A DNA stretch of 53,642 bases from NCBI GenBank assembly GCA_002316805.1, contig DCEF01000017.1:1-53642 (forward strand), written 5' to 3'. How positions within the stretch are numbered: position 1 is the first letter of the stretch; the number at the start of each line of letters is the position of its first letter. Positions 8,591-16,331 of the stretch are shown one piece after another. The stretch is from Ruminococcaceae bacterium UBA1036. Its GTDB lineage: Bacteria > Bacillota > Clostridia > Oscillospirales > Acutalibacteraceae. The position numbers and the translations under genes are program-made. The notes under the pieces are model-generated. The model did no database searches. It worked only from the letters and a program-made list of their open reading frames with translations, and was not told where the DNA came from.

Positions 8591-9454
8591 TCAATCAGAC
8601 TGCCATATTGCCGTGCTGCCGCATGGAAGCACAAGGCCCGTTTCCGTCACAGGCAGGCCAATCTCATCTGAAGAGATTTTCCCACCAAATCTACGCATCA
8701 CCGTGAGGCCAAGCATATATTCCATTACAGCAGGCGAAAGGCCTGTACTGTAAGAGTTCAGCATGAAAAACAGCGGGTGCGGCGAAAGTACCGGCATGCA
8801 CATCTGCACAAGCGCGTAAAGCTGCTCTTCAAGCTTCCACGTTTCGCCCTTTGGGCCGCGCCCATAAGACGGCGGGTCCATGATTATAGCATCATACATA
8901 TGGCCGCGGTGCTGTTCACGCTTTACAAATTTGCCGCAGTCATCCACAAGCCAGCGCACCTGCCGGTCGGCAAGGCCGGATTCTTCGGCATTTTCCTTTG
9001 CCCACGCCACCATGCCTTTTGAAGCGTCAACATGGCACACAGCAGCGCCTGCGCTCAGGCAGGCAAGTGTTGCGGCACCGGTGTAACCAAACAGGTTCAA
9101 AACGCTTACAGGCCTGCCGGCATCCTTTATCTTTTTCACGGCAAACTCCCAGTTTACCGCCTGCTCCGGAAAAATGCCAGTGTGTTTAAAACCCATCATT
9201 TTTACCCGGAATGTAAGGCTTCCATAATGTATATTCCATACAGGCGGCAGAGGGCGTATCTTTTCCCAATGGCCGCCGCCTGAAGAAGAACGCAGGTACC
9301 TTGCGTTTGCCTTATGCCACAATGTGTTCTTTTTAGGCGGTGACCAGATTATCTGAGGGTCTGGGCGTATAAGCACAGCATCGCCCCACCGCTCAAGGCG
9401 CTCCCCAGAAGAAGTGTCTATAAGCTCGTAGTCTTTCCAATGAGATGTTCTCAA
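8591..9454 (-). CDS. Class I SAM-dependent methyltransferase, RlmI/RlmK-like
   Basis: Predicted rRNA-type methyltransferase of 287 residues. The Rossmann core is visible: motif I LNLFGYTGAATLA near residue 118, an acidic loop (CHVDAS) near 142, and the catalytic DPPSYGRGPKG near 212, as in the RlmI/RlmK/RsmC group that methylates nucleobases. The N-terminal PUA domain of E. coli RlmI is missing. The start is TTG 9454, with AAGGA six nt upstream. It sits between glmM and ecfA1. The target base is unknown. Confidence 0.75.
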   Translation of the reverse strand: MRTSHWKDYELIDTSSGERLERWGDAVLIRPDPQIIWSPPKKNTLWHKANARYLRSSSGGGHWEKIRPLPPVWNIHYGSLTFRVKMMGFKHTGIFPEQAVNWEFAVKKIKDAGRPVSVLNLFGYTGAATLACLSAGAAVCHVDASKGMVAWAKENAEESGLADRQVRWLVDDCGKFVKREQHRGHMYDAIIMDPPSYGRGPKGETWKLEEQLYALVQMCMPVLSPHPLFFMLNSYSTGLSPAVMEYMLGLTVMRRFGGKISSDEIGLPVTETGLVLPCGSTAIWQSD

Positions 9455-9473
9455 ATCCGTTCCTTCCCTGCCA

Positions 9474-10823
9474 TTACGTCAGACGTTTTTTTATAACATC
9501 GGCAACTGAGTCGGCAATTTCCTTGATTTTGTCTTTGTCTTTTCCTTCGGTCATAACGCGGAGAAGCGGCTCTGTGCCCGAAGGGCGCACAACAATGCGC
9601 CCGTTATCGCCAAGCTCGTCCTGCGCCATTTTAACAGCTTTCTGTACTTCCTCATCGCCTGAAAAGCGCAGCTTTGCTTTTGGCTTAACTGTAACGTTCA
9701 CCATAGCCTGCGGGTACTGCTCCATAAGCGTTGCAAGGCTCGAAAGCTTTGCTTCCCTGCGGTGCACAAGGCTTAAAAGCTGTGCCGCCGTAAGCTGACC
9801 GTCCCCAGTTGTTGCAAAGTCGAGAAAAATTATATGGCCACTCTGCTCACCGCCAAAATTATAGCCGCTCTTTTTCATTTTTTCAAGCACATAGCGGTCG
9901 CCGACCTTTGTCGCGACAAAGTGCATATTGTTTTCACGGCAAAACACATCGAGACCCATATTTGTCATTATTGTGCCAACAACGGCGTTCTTTGCAAGCT
10001 TGCCGCGTGATTTCATATCCGTGGCGCAGATAGCCATGATAAAATCCCCGTCAACAAGCTGGCCCTTCTCGTCTACAGCAAGGCAGCGGTCGGCGTCGCC
10101 GTCAAAGGCTACACCGGCATCGAGCTTTTTCTCTTTCACAAACTCCTTCAGATGCTCAATATGGGTTGAGCCGCAGCCTTTATTTACATTGATGCCGTTC
10201 GGGGCATCGGCAGTCATATGGCACTCGGCGCCAAGCTCGGTGAAAAGCAGTTTGGCTGTGCGGCTTGCGCAGCCGTTGGCGCAGTCAATGCCAATTTCCA
10301 TTCCGTTGAGTGCAAAAGCGACAGTGCTTTTTATGTGGTCGACATAATCCCTCACCGCATGGGGAGCTTCGGAGACACATCCAATGTCTCCGCCTACAGG
10401 GCATATCATCTCCTGGCTGTGGTCGAGCACTATTGATTCGATCTGCCCTTCAAGGGCATCGGGCAGTTTGTAGCCGTCACCACTGAAGATTTTAATGCCG
10501 TTGAACTCACACGGGTTGTGCGATGCCGTCAGCATCACACCCGCATCAGCCTTGTATTTGCCGACAAGGAAAGCCACGGCCGGCGTTGGGATTACCCCAA
10601 GGCGGACAACATCCGCGCCTACGCTGCAAAGGCCGGCAATCATCGCAGCTTCAAGCATATCTGACGAAATTCTCGTATCTTTGCCAATCAGTATTTTCGG
10701 ATGCCTGTGGTTATTGTCGGTCAGCACGGTAGCAGCGGCACGGCCGATGTTCATAGCCAGCTCGCAGGTAAGTTCACTGTTGGCGACACCGCGTACGCCG
10801 TCCGTTCCAAATAATCTGCCCAT
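9474..10823 (-). CDS. glmM: Phosphoglucosamine mutase
   Basis: Interconverts glucosamine-6-phosphate and glucosamine-1-phosphate on the way to UDP-GlcNAc and peptidoglycan. The sequence has the expected 449 residues, the phosphoserine loop TASHNPCEFNGIK (Ser101), the Mg-binding DGDADR loop, the sugar-binding GGEQSGH and the C-terminal phosphate-binding RPSGTEPLLRV. It starts MGRLFGTDGVRG, the family start. It is within the ruv operon, 96 bp after ruvB. Confidence 0.97.
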   Translation of the reverse strand: MGRLFGTDGVRGVANSELTCELAMNIGRAAATVLTDNNHRHPKILIGKDTRISSDMLEAAMIAGLCSVGADVVRLGVIPTPAVAFLVGKYKADAGVMLTASHNPCEFNGIKIFSGDGYKLPDALEGQIESIVLDHSQEMICPVGGDIGCVSEAPHAVRDYVDHIKSTVAFALNGMEIGIDCANGCASRTAKLLFTELGAECHMTADAPNGINVNKGCGSTHIEHLKEFVKEKKLDAGVAFDGDADRCLAVDEKGQLVDGDFIMAICATDMKSRGKLAKNAVVGTIMTNMGLDVFCRENNMHFVATKVGDRYVLEKMKKSGYNFGGEQSGHIIFLDFATTGDGQLTAAQLLSLVHRREAKLSSLATLMEQYPQAMVNVTVKPKAKLRFSGDEEVQKAVKMAQDELGDNGRIVVRPSGTEPLLRVMTEGKDKDKIKEIADSVADVIKKRLT

Positions 10824-10919
10824 AGAAATTACAACACTCCCACTCTCATAAATTATTTCATGGCACGAGCTTTTACACTGCCATTTCTATTTTGCGGTTG
10901 ACGGTTGACATTGATATCT

Positions 10920-11999
10920 TCAGAAAAATTTCTGCTGGCCAGGTGCTGTTTCCTGTGTAGGGTTAAGGCCAAGGTGCTCATACGCTGCATGCGTAGCGCA
11001 GCGGCCGCGCGGCGTCCGGCTCAGGAAGCCTATCTGCATCAGATAAGGTTCATAGACGTCTTCTATTGTGACCGCCTCTTCGCCTATAGCAGCGGCAAGC
11101 GTTTCAAGCCCTACCGGCCCGCCGTTATAATATTTTATAAGCGCCGTAAGCAGGCGGCGATCGTTCGCGTCAAGGCCGAGCTCATCAATTTCAAGCCGGT
11201 CAAGTGCAAGTTTCGCAGCTTCACGCGTAATGGTTCCCTCGGAAACTACCTGCGCAAAATCGCGCACACGCTTCAGCAGCCTGTTGGCTACACGCGGTGT
11301 GCCGCGCGAGCGCGAGGCTATTTCAAGCGCACCGTCCGCCTCAATCGGTATATTGAGGATTTTGGCGCTTCTCATAACAATCTGCGCCAGTTCCTGTGAG
11401 GTATAGAGCTCAAGGCGCAGCACTACGCCGAAACGGTCACGCAATGGCGCACTTATCTGGCCTGCCCTTGTAGTTGCCCCAATGAGCGTGAAATGCGGAA
11501 GTGGAAGGTGGTAAGAAGCCGCCATCTCCCCTTTGCCGGTAATTATATCAATTGCAAAGTCCTCCATTGCAGGATACATTATTTCCTCAACATTTCTCGA
11601 AAGGCGGTGCACTTCATCTATAAACAGTACGTCCCCCGGGTTAAGGTTTGTAAGTATTGCAGCCAAGTCACCTGGCTTTTCCACGGCTGGGCCGGACGTA
11701 ACGCGCAGGTTAACTCCAAGCTCATTTGCAATAATCCCCGCAAGCGTCGTCTTGCCAACGCCAGGCGGACCGTAAAGCAAGACATGGTCAAGGCATTCTT
11801 TTCTCTGCTTTGCCGCCTCGATAAAAACGGCAAGGTTTTCCTTCACTTTTTTCTGCCCTATATATTCTGAAAGTCTGCGCGGCCGCAGAGGATTTTCAAC
11901 CTCGGCATCTTCAGGCGTATATTCAGGTGCAACGACGCGGTTTTCAAAATCGCAGCCGTCTTTTTCCGCATCTTCCGGGTTGACTGTATTTTGATTCAA
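10920..11999 (-). CDS. ruvB: Holliday junction branch migration DNA helicase RuvB
   Basis: Hexameric AAA+ motor that drives branch migration with RuvA. The 359-residue protein has Walker A GPPGVGKTT, Walker B LFIDEVHRL, sensor GATTRAGQ, the arginine-finger region and a C-terminal winged helix (GRCATHAAYEHL). It starts at TTG 11999 and has a slightly long acidic N-terminus (about 30 residues before PLRPRRLSEYIGQ). It is separated from ruvA by a flavodoxin-like gene, which is unusual because ruvAB are commonly adjacent. Confidence 0.97.
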   Translation of the reverse strand: MNQNTVNPEDAEKDGCDFENRVVAPEYTPEDAEVENPLRPRRLSEYIGQKKVKENLAVFIEAAKQRKECLDHVLLYGPPGVGKTTLAGIIANELGVNLRVTSGPAVEKPGDLAAILTNLNPGDVLFIDEVHRLSRNVEEIMYPAMEDFAIDIITGKGEMAASYHLPLPHFTLIGATTRAGQISAPLRDRFGVVLRLELYTSQELAQIVMRSAKILNIPIEADGALEIASRSRGTPRVANRLLKRVRDFAQVVSEGTITREAAKLALDRLEIDELGLDANDRRLLTALIKYYNGGPVGLETLAAAIGEEAVTIEDVYEPYLMQIGFLSRTPRGRCATHAAYEHLGLNPTQETAPGQQKFF

Positions 12000-12044
12000 T
12001 ATTGCATTGCGCCGCCTTTCTGCTAACGCCGCTTTCTTAAGCTG

Positions 12045-12500
12045 TTATTTGCCTTGCGGCAATATTCTGCGTAAAAACTTCACGCCGTTATTTATGTCTT
12101 CACTAGAAGGGTGGCCTTTCGAAATTCCGCCCATTAGTTTCCACGGCCCATATGTATCAAATCCGCGGCAATGATAAATGCCAAGGACTTTGATGCCTAA
12201 TTCTTTCAGCATGGAGGCAAATCCACCGCCATACTTTTCATTGCCGCTCCCGCTCGTATATATCAGGAAAGCCTGCTTTGGAAGCTTTGGCTTCCTTTTT
12301 ATATAATCCAGCAGCGATTTATGGAAGCTTCCCATATAAATGCCTGAGGCGAACCCCACAGCACGGTATTTTGAAAGGCCCCCCGTATCTGCATCTTTCA
12401 CGTCGAACAAATCTATTTGGTAATCTGCAGCGATTCCTTCCAGCAGTTTCTTTGTGTTGCCATGATGTTCAGAATGATAAACTACTGCAATTTCAGCCAT
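12045..12500 (-). CDS. Flavodoxin family protein
   Basis: About 151 residues with a flavodoxin fold. The FMN phosphate loop is SEHHGNTKKL near residue 10. A SGIYMGSFHKSL segment and YTSGSG provide the other FMN-contacting loops. Such long-chain or flavodoxin-like proteins carry electrons for anaerobic reductions. The start ATG 12500 overlaps the ruvA stop by one base (TGATG), so it is translationally coupled to ruvA. Why it lies between ruvA and ruvB is not clear from sequence. Confidence 0.8.
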   Translation of the reverse strand: MAEIAVVYHSEHHGNTKKLLEGIAADYQIDLFDVKDADTGGLSKYRAVGFASGIYMGSFHKSLLDYIKRKPKLPKQAFLIYTSGSGNEKYGGGFASMLKELGIKVLGIYHCRGFDTYGPWKLMGGISKGHPSSEDINNGVKFLRRILPQGK

Positions 12501-13126
12501 CACATTCCCTCTTGTTTTTTTCCACGGTTCCCCTGGTCCATTGATTTCAGCGACAGGCGTATGAGCTCCTCAACAGGGAGCGATGAATCGAAGTGCGCAA
12601 CAACTGCCGCGGCATCGGTAGGCTGGTAGCCGAGGACGGCAAGGGCCTGCACTGCCGCAGCCGCATTGGATGAAGCCGAAACTGCCCCCACAGGCCTTGC
12701 TGATGCGCTGCTACCGCTCTGGATGTTTTTTACTTTGTCGCGCAGTTCCAGCGCTATGCGCTGGGCAAGCTTATTGCCAACACCGCTCGCGCGCGTAAGG
12801 GCCTTGCTGTCGCCCGTCGCTACTGCCACTGCCAACTGCTCAGGTGTCAGTTCAGAAAGGATAGCAAGCGCCGCCTTTGGCCCAACACCACTGACACCTG
12901 TCAGCATTTTAAAGCAGTTAAGCTCGGAAAGCGTCGCAAATCCAAAAAGGTCAAGAGCATCCTCCCTTACATTTAACTGTGTGTAAAGTATGGCTTCTTC
13001 GCCTTCATGCGGCATGGCGCGCAGTGTATTCATTGAAGTCAGGCATTTAAACCCTACACCACCGCATTCTATAGCCGCCATTCCCGGCTCCGTATGTATA
13101 AGTGTGCCACGCAGACGGTAAAACAT
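12500..13126 (-). CDS. ruvA: Holliday junction branch migration protein RuvA
   Basis: Junction-binding tetramer that loads RuvB. It shows the N-terminal OB fold (MFYRLRGTL), two helix-hairpin-helix motifs (LTGVSGVGPKAALAIL and ASGVGNKLAQRIALEL), a low-complexity linker and a C-terminal RuvB-binding domain (ALAVLGYQPTDA). The length of 208 residues is normal. It lies 3 bp after ruvC. Confidence 0.97.
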   Translation of the reverse strand: MFYRLRGTLIHTEPGMAAIECGGVGFKCLTSMNTLRAMPHEGEEAILYTQLNVREDALDLFGFATLSELNCFKMLTGVSGVGPKAALAILSELTPEQLAVAVATGDSKALTRASGVGNKLAQRIALELRDKVKNIQSGSSASARPVGAVSASSNAAAAVQALAVLGYQPTDAAAVVAHFDSSLPVEELIRLSLKSMDQGNRGKKQEGM

Positions 13127-13129
13127 TTT

Positions 13130-13660
13130 TCAGCTTCTTCCCCCTCCCGCCGCGCGCATTCTGCGGGCAAGCATTGCGCGCCTAAGCTCAGAACCTGAAG
13201 CCTGCCCGTGGCAGACAGCCATTGCAAGGGCATCTGCCGTGTCGTCAGGCTTTGGTATATTTTTAAGGCCGAGCAGCCGGCGCGTCATCTCCATGACCTG
13301 TGGTTTTTTCGCCTGCCCATATCCCGTCACGGCCATTTTTACCTGAAGCGGCGTATATTCGTAAATCTGTGCACCGGCCTTCTGCGCGGCAAGGAGAATT
13401 ACCCCGCGCGCCTCAGCTACGCCGATGGCAGTTTTCTGGTTGTTCTGAAAGTAAAGCTTTTCTATCGAAACGGCATCCGGCCTGTGGCGCTCCATAAGTG
13501 ACGCAAGCGAATCATATATTTTTTCAAGCCTGCGGTTAAAATCAACACCTGCCTGCGTGACAATGGCACCGTGCTCCAGAGGGCGGAACCGGCCGTTTTC
13601 TGCTTTTACAACACCATAGCCGACAATGGCATATCCCGGATCTATGCCGAGGATAATCAT
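13130..13660 (-). CDS. ruvC: Crossover junction endodeoxyribonuclease RuvC
   Basis: Resolves Holliday junctions by paired nicking. The RNase-H-like fold is evident from GIDPG with catalytic Asp7, the second acidic residue in SIEKLYF, and the C-terminal DDTADALA acidic pair. The length of 176 residues is typical with a basic Arg-rich tail. It is the first gene of the long minus-strand operon reaching down to DUF5711. Confidence 0.96.
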   Translation of the reverse strand: MIILGIDPGYAIVGYGVVKAENGRFRPLEHGAIVTQAGVDFNRRLEKIYDSLASLMERHRPDAVSIEKLYFQNNQKTAIGVAEARGVILLAAQKAGAQIYEYTPLQVKMAVTGYGQAKKPQVMEMTRRLLGLKNIPKPDDTADALAMAVCHGQASGSELRRAMLARRMRAAGGGRS

Positions 13661-13708
13661 CCGTCCCTCTCCTTTTTTGCATAAATAAGTCCAAAAAAGA
13701 TTCGCTTT

Positions 13709-13737
13709 ATTATATCACAAAGATTTGCCTTATGGAA
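13709..13737 (-). promoter_or_regulatory. Promoter of the ruvC-ruvA-ruvB-glmM-ecf-truA operon
   Basis: Minus-strand TATAAT at 13709-13714 preceded by TGA (extended -10, TGnTATAAT), with a weak TTCCAT -35 at 13732-13737 and 17-bp spacing. It stands back to back with the mtnN promoter in the 198-bp divergent region. I see no LexA/DinR box (GAAC-N4-GTTC type). Confidence 0.6.
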
Positions 13738-13809
13738 TAGTGCAGAACGTTTTGCCACACTCTAAAAAAGCTGCAAAAAGGAAAGGCCCGTGCACCATAG
13801 CCTATTTTA

Positions 13810-13818
13810 TGATATAAT
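13810..13818 (+). promoter_or_regulatory. Extended -10 promoter of mtnN
   Basis: TGATATAAT on the plus strand matches the extended -10 consensus TGnTATAAT, about 40 bp before the mtnN start. No good -35 hexamer is visible. Confidence 0.55.
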
Positions 13819-13858
13819 TCATTTGTGAATCTGATATTAAAAAGTGAGATGTCTTTAA

Positions 13859-14551
13859 ATGACGGGAATTATAGGTGCAATGTCTTCAGAAGTTGAAAAA
13901 CTTCTCGAGCAAATGGAAGAAGACAAAACGGAAAAAATCAGCGGCATCACATACCACAGCGGTATGCTTGCAGGCAGGCAATGCGTTGTGGCACAATGCG
14001 GCATTGGGAAAGTCGCCGCGGCGGTCTGTGCGCAGACAATGTTCCTCAGGTATGCTCCTTCTGAGCTTATTAATGTCGGCGTGGCCGGCGGCATAGGCAG
14101 CGGCGTGCATATCGGTGACGTTGTGATTTCAAGCGGCCTTGTGCAGCACGATATGGACACCACCGCCCTCGGCGACAAAAAAGGGTTCATAAGCGGGCTC
14201 AGCCTCGTGGTGATACCGGCTTCAAAAAGGCTTTCTGAAATTACCGTGCATACGGCTGAAAAAATCTACGGCAGTGAAAAAGTGCACCTTGGCATAATTG
14301 CTTCCGGCGACCAGTTTATAAGCGATGGCAAAGAGCTTGGCCGCATACGCGAAGATTTCGGCGCGAGCGCATGCGAAATGGAAGGCGCAAGCATCGCACA
14401 GGTTGCATATATGAACGGCGTGCCTTTCGTTGTCATACGCGCCATATCGGATAATGCAGACGAAAAGGCTTCTGGCAATTTTAATGAATTCTGCGAAAGA
14501 TCAGCGCACGAGACGGCATCGCTGATAACAGGCATCCTCCCAAAACTCTGA
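13859..14551 (+). CDS. mtnN: 5'-methylthioadenosine/S-adenosylhomocysteine nucleosidase
   Basis: Hydrolyses MTA, SAH and 5'-deoxyadenosine to adenine. The last is a product of radical-SAM enzymes such as HydE. The 230-residue PNP/UDP-phosphorylase fold shows GAMSSEVE with the catalytic Glu near residue 11, GVAGGIG, CEMEGASIAQVA for ribose binding, and AISDNAD with the catalytic Asp. The start ATG 13859 has a modest GTGAG site. It stands alone, divergent from ruvC. Confidence 0.95.
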   Translation: MTGIIGAMSSEVEKLLEQMEEDKTEKISGITYHSGMLAGRQCVVAQCGIGKVAAAVCAQTMFLRYAPSELINVGVAGGIGSGVHIGDVVISSGLVQHDMDTTALGDKKGFISGLSLVVIPASKRLSEITVHTAEKIYGSEKVHLGIIASGDQFISDGKELGRIREDFGASACEMEGASIAQVAYMNGVPFVVIRAISDNADEKASGNFNEFCERSAHETASLITGILPKL

Positions 14552-14663
14552 AATTATCAGGCTTTTGCGCGCTGGAAAACTGTTTTGATTCGCAAATAAA
14601 ATTATTTACATCATATTCACAGCTTCTTCACAACTTTTTGTGCACAAAGCTTATAATATTTTT

Positions 14664-14774
14664 TGTTATCGGGAAGCTGAGCCGCATTGCTTTCCGGTAG
14701 CTGTTCTACCCTCCTCAATATACCCCTCAGGCAAAATGAAAAGGATCTGGTCAATCGGATCAGATCCTTTTTCG
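14664..14774 (+). ncRNA. Candidate small RNA ending in an intrinsic terminator
   Basis: A TATAAT box at 14652-14657 (a weak TTCACA lies upstream at 14627) would start a transcript of about 110 nt that ends at the strong terminator 14738-14773. It contains no convincing ORF. Visible structure: hairpin 14670-14677 with 14689-14696 (8 bp, CGGGAAGC/GCTTTCCG), a small hairpin 14696-14710, and then an unpaired C-rich stretch at 14709-14728 with CCCTCC and CCCC. C-rich single strands are typical of Gram-positive sRNAs that pair with ribosome binding sites. It could instead be a terminated leader for the SpoIIQ-like gene. I recognise no known family. Confidence 0.4.
14738..14773 (+). terminator. Intrinsic terminator
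   Basis: 12-bp stem GAAAAGGATCTG / CAGATCCTTTTTC with an 11-nt loop and a T-rich 3' arm. It ends either the candidate sRNA or mtnN readthrough, 94 bp before the SpoIIQ-like gene. Confidence 0.8.
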
Positions 14775-14866
14775 TGCTTACATGCTGCAAAATATTTTCA
14801 GCTTTTTGTCTGCTTGCGGAATATCATCAGCATTTTGTGGCCAAAATACTGATGGAGGTGGCGCAA

Positions 14867-15547
14867 GTGAATCAGCCCATGAAAAAAAGCGGAAAAAGGA
14901 ACAAAGGATTTTATATTGCCCTCGGTGTCTGCCTTATCGCAGTAGGTGCTGCAGCATGGACGACTTACAGCAGTGTCTCAAACTACACGTCGCCTAAAAC
15001 AAATGTGCAGAGCGAAACAAAAAAGACAGACAACACAGTAAGCGGCGTTAATGTAAAAAGTTCATCATCGGTACCAGCGAAAAAAACGGCTTCAAGCCGG
15101 CCGGCAGCCTCATCATCTTCAAGAATGCCCTCAAAGCAGGCGGTCACAAAACCTGTATCATTTATTTTGCCCGTCAGCGGCAATGTAATGCAGGGGTTCA
15201 GCAAAGAGCCTGTCTTTAACAAGACTTTCAGCGACTACCGCGCTCATCCCGGCGTCGACCTGAAAGCAGGCAATGGCGAAAGTGTGAAATCCATAGCGGA
15301 CGGCACCGTAGAAAAAGTTTCAGGCAATGATCAGTATGGCAACACGGTTATCGTAAAGCATGGTGCGCTTGAAACATGGTACTGCGGCCTTAACAAAATG
15401 TCAGTAAGCGGAAATCATTCAGTAAAGCAGGGCCAGCAAATCGGTACGGTGGGCATAGACCCGTCAAACACCGAAGACGGGCCTCACCTTCACCTGATTA
15501 TGAAAAAAGACGGGGAGTATATTGATCCGATGTCAATTCTCAAATAA
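14867..15547 (+). CDS. M23 (LytM) family peptidase, SpoIIQ-like
   Basis: 226 residues: a short basic N-terminus, one transmembrane helix (about 15-33), a Ser/Lys-rich linker and a LytM domain. The zinc ligands appear intact: HPGVDLKAG (H-x3-D) and GPHLHL (HxH). The domain opens with a VFNKTFSDYRAHPG stretch, as in clostridial SpoIIQ, the forespore-side partner of SpoIIIAH in the engulfment channel. I chose GTG 14867 with GGAGGT 7 nt upstream. The longer ATG-initiated reading crosses the terminator at 14738-14773. No spoIIIA genes are near, so a general cell-wall endopeptidase role remains possible. Confidence 0.75.
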   Translation: MNQPMKKSGKRNKGFYIALGVCLIAVGAAAWTTYSSVSNYTSPKTNVQSETKKTDNTVSGVNVKSSSSVPAKKTASSRPAASSSSRMPSKQAVTKPVSFILPVSGNVMQGFSKEPVFNKTFSDYRAHPGVDLKAGNGESVKSIADGTVEKVSGNDQYGNTVIVKHGALETWYCGLNKMSVSGNHSVKQGQQIGTVGIDPSNTEDGPHLHLIMKKDGEYIDPMSILK

Positions 15548-15588
15548 AGCAAAACGCCCCCGCCTCGTTTAGGGGCAATAAAAGATAC

Positions 15589-15623
15589 GCCGTGTCAGCT
15601 TTATCCGGCACGGCGGTTTTTTT
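15589..15623 (+). terminator. Intrinsic terminator after the SpoIIQ-like gene
   Basis: 7-bp stem CGCCGTG/CACGGCG with a 13-nt loop followed by GTTTTTTTA. A second GC hairpin (GCCCC/GGGGC, 15555-15575) lies just upstream without a T run. Confidence 0.85.
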
Positions 15624-15828
15624 ATGCCCTGAAGAATCTGTGCATTTGCACTTTTTTCAGATTTGTGCAATAATATTATTGGCAAAATAATATATAAAAT
15701 TTTTGTTATACATATTTAATAATTCGTTTACATTTTATACGATTCAATTTATCATATTGAAGAAAGAAAGATGGTATTATAAAAAGTAGAAATAAAATTT
15801 CCCAGTTTCTCAGAAGGGAGATGCCGCT

Positions 15829-16269
15829 TTGAAGAAAAGCGAGACGGTGCTTGTCTTTGTTACCGGCCAGCGTGACTGCGACCGGCTTATAAGGACCGGT
15901 AAAAAAATTGCTGATGAACTGTCACTGCCACTCAAAGTTATATGCATACAGCCGGTTTCGGCCGGATTTGAAACAGACTGTGAAGAACTCGAATATCTGC
16001 GCCAAACAGCGCGGGACGCAGAAGCCGAAATGACAGTCTATTTTTATGATGATGCGCCGCTTATGGGCGCAAGCGCCGCTAAAAAATTCGGTGCCGTGCA
16101 TATTGTTACAGGCATGGCAGAGGCGCCTGTAAACGGATTTGTTGAAATAATTCACCGGCTGCTGCCGCACGTGCCCATAAGCATGGTAGCGAAAGACGGT
16201 AAAATACATAACATCTGCCCGCGAAGAAAAGATGAGCAGACTGCGAAATCGATTTTAACCCAAAACTGA
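15829..16269 (+). CDS. Universal-stress-protein-like (KdpD USP-type) small protein
   Basis: 146 residues predicted to adopt the USP/adenine-nucleotide alpha-hydrolase-like fold seen in the N-terminal part of KdpD. The alternating beta-alpha pattern is visible (VLVFVTGQRDCDRLIRTGKKIADEL, shown here only as a helix/strand boundary, and LPLKVICIQPV). It lacks the GX2GX9G(S/T) ATP loop of UspA, so nucleotide binding is doubtful. The start is TTG 15829 with AAGGGAG upstream. It follows a 205-bp very AT-rich spacer with a possible TTGAAG/TATAAA promoter near 15755-15785. It stands alone between terminators. Function unknown. Confidence 0.55.
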   Translation: MKKSETVLVFVTGQRDCDRLIRTGKKIADELSLPLKVICIQPVSAGFETDCEELEYLRQTARDAEAEMTVYFYDDAPLMGASAAKKFGAVHIVTGMAEAPVNGFVEIIHRLLPHVPISMVAKDGKIHNICPRRKDEQTAKSILTQN

Positions 16270-16274
16270 ATATT

Positions 16275-16320
16275 AAAATGCTTCGGCGGCTGTAGTAGGT
16301 AGCGTGCCGGAGCATTTTTT
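16275..16320. terminator. Bidirectional intrinsic terminator
   Basis: 13-bp stem AAAATGCTTCGGC / GCCGGAGCATTTT with an 18-nt loop. The flanking A and T tracts let it end both the USP-like gene (plus) and the deacetylase gene (minus), which converge here. Confidence 0.85.
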
Positions 16321-16331
16321 AAATTTTTTAT

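Noticed and set aside
13661..13858. SOS (LexA/DinR) box upstream of ruvC
   Set aside because: No GAAC-N4-GTTC type dyad could be found in the divergent region.
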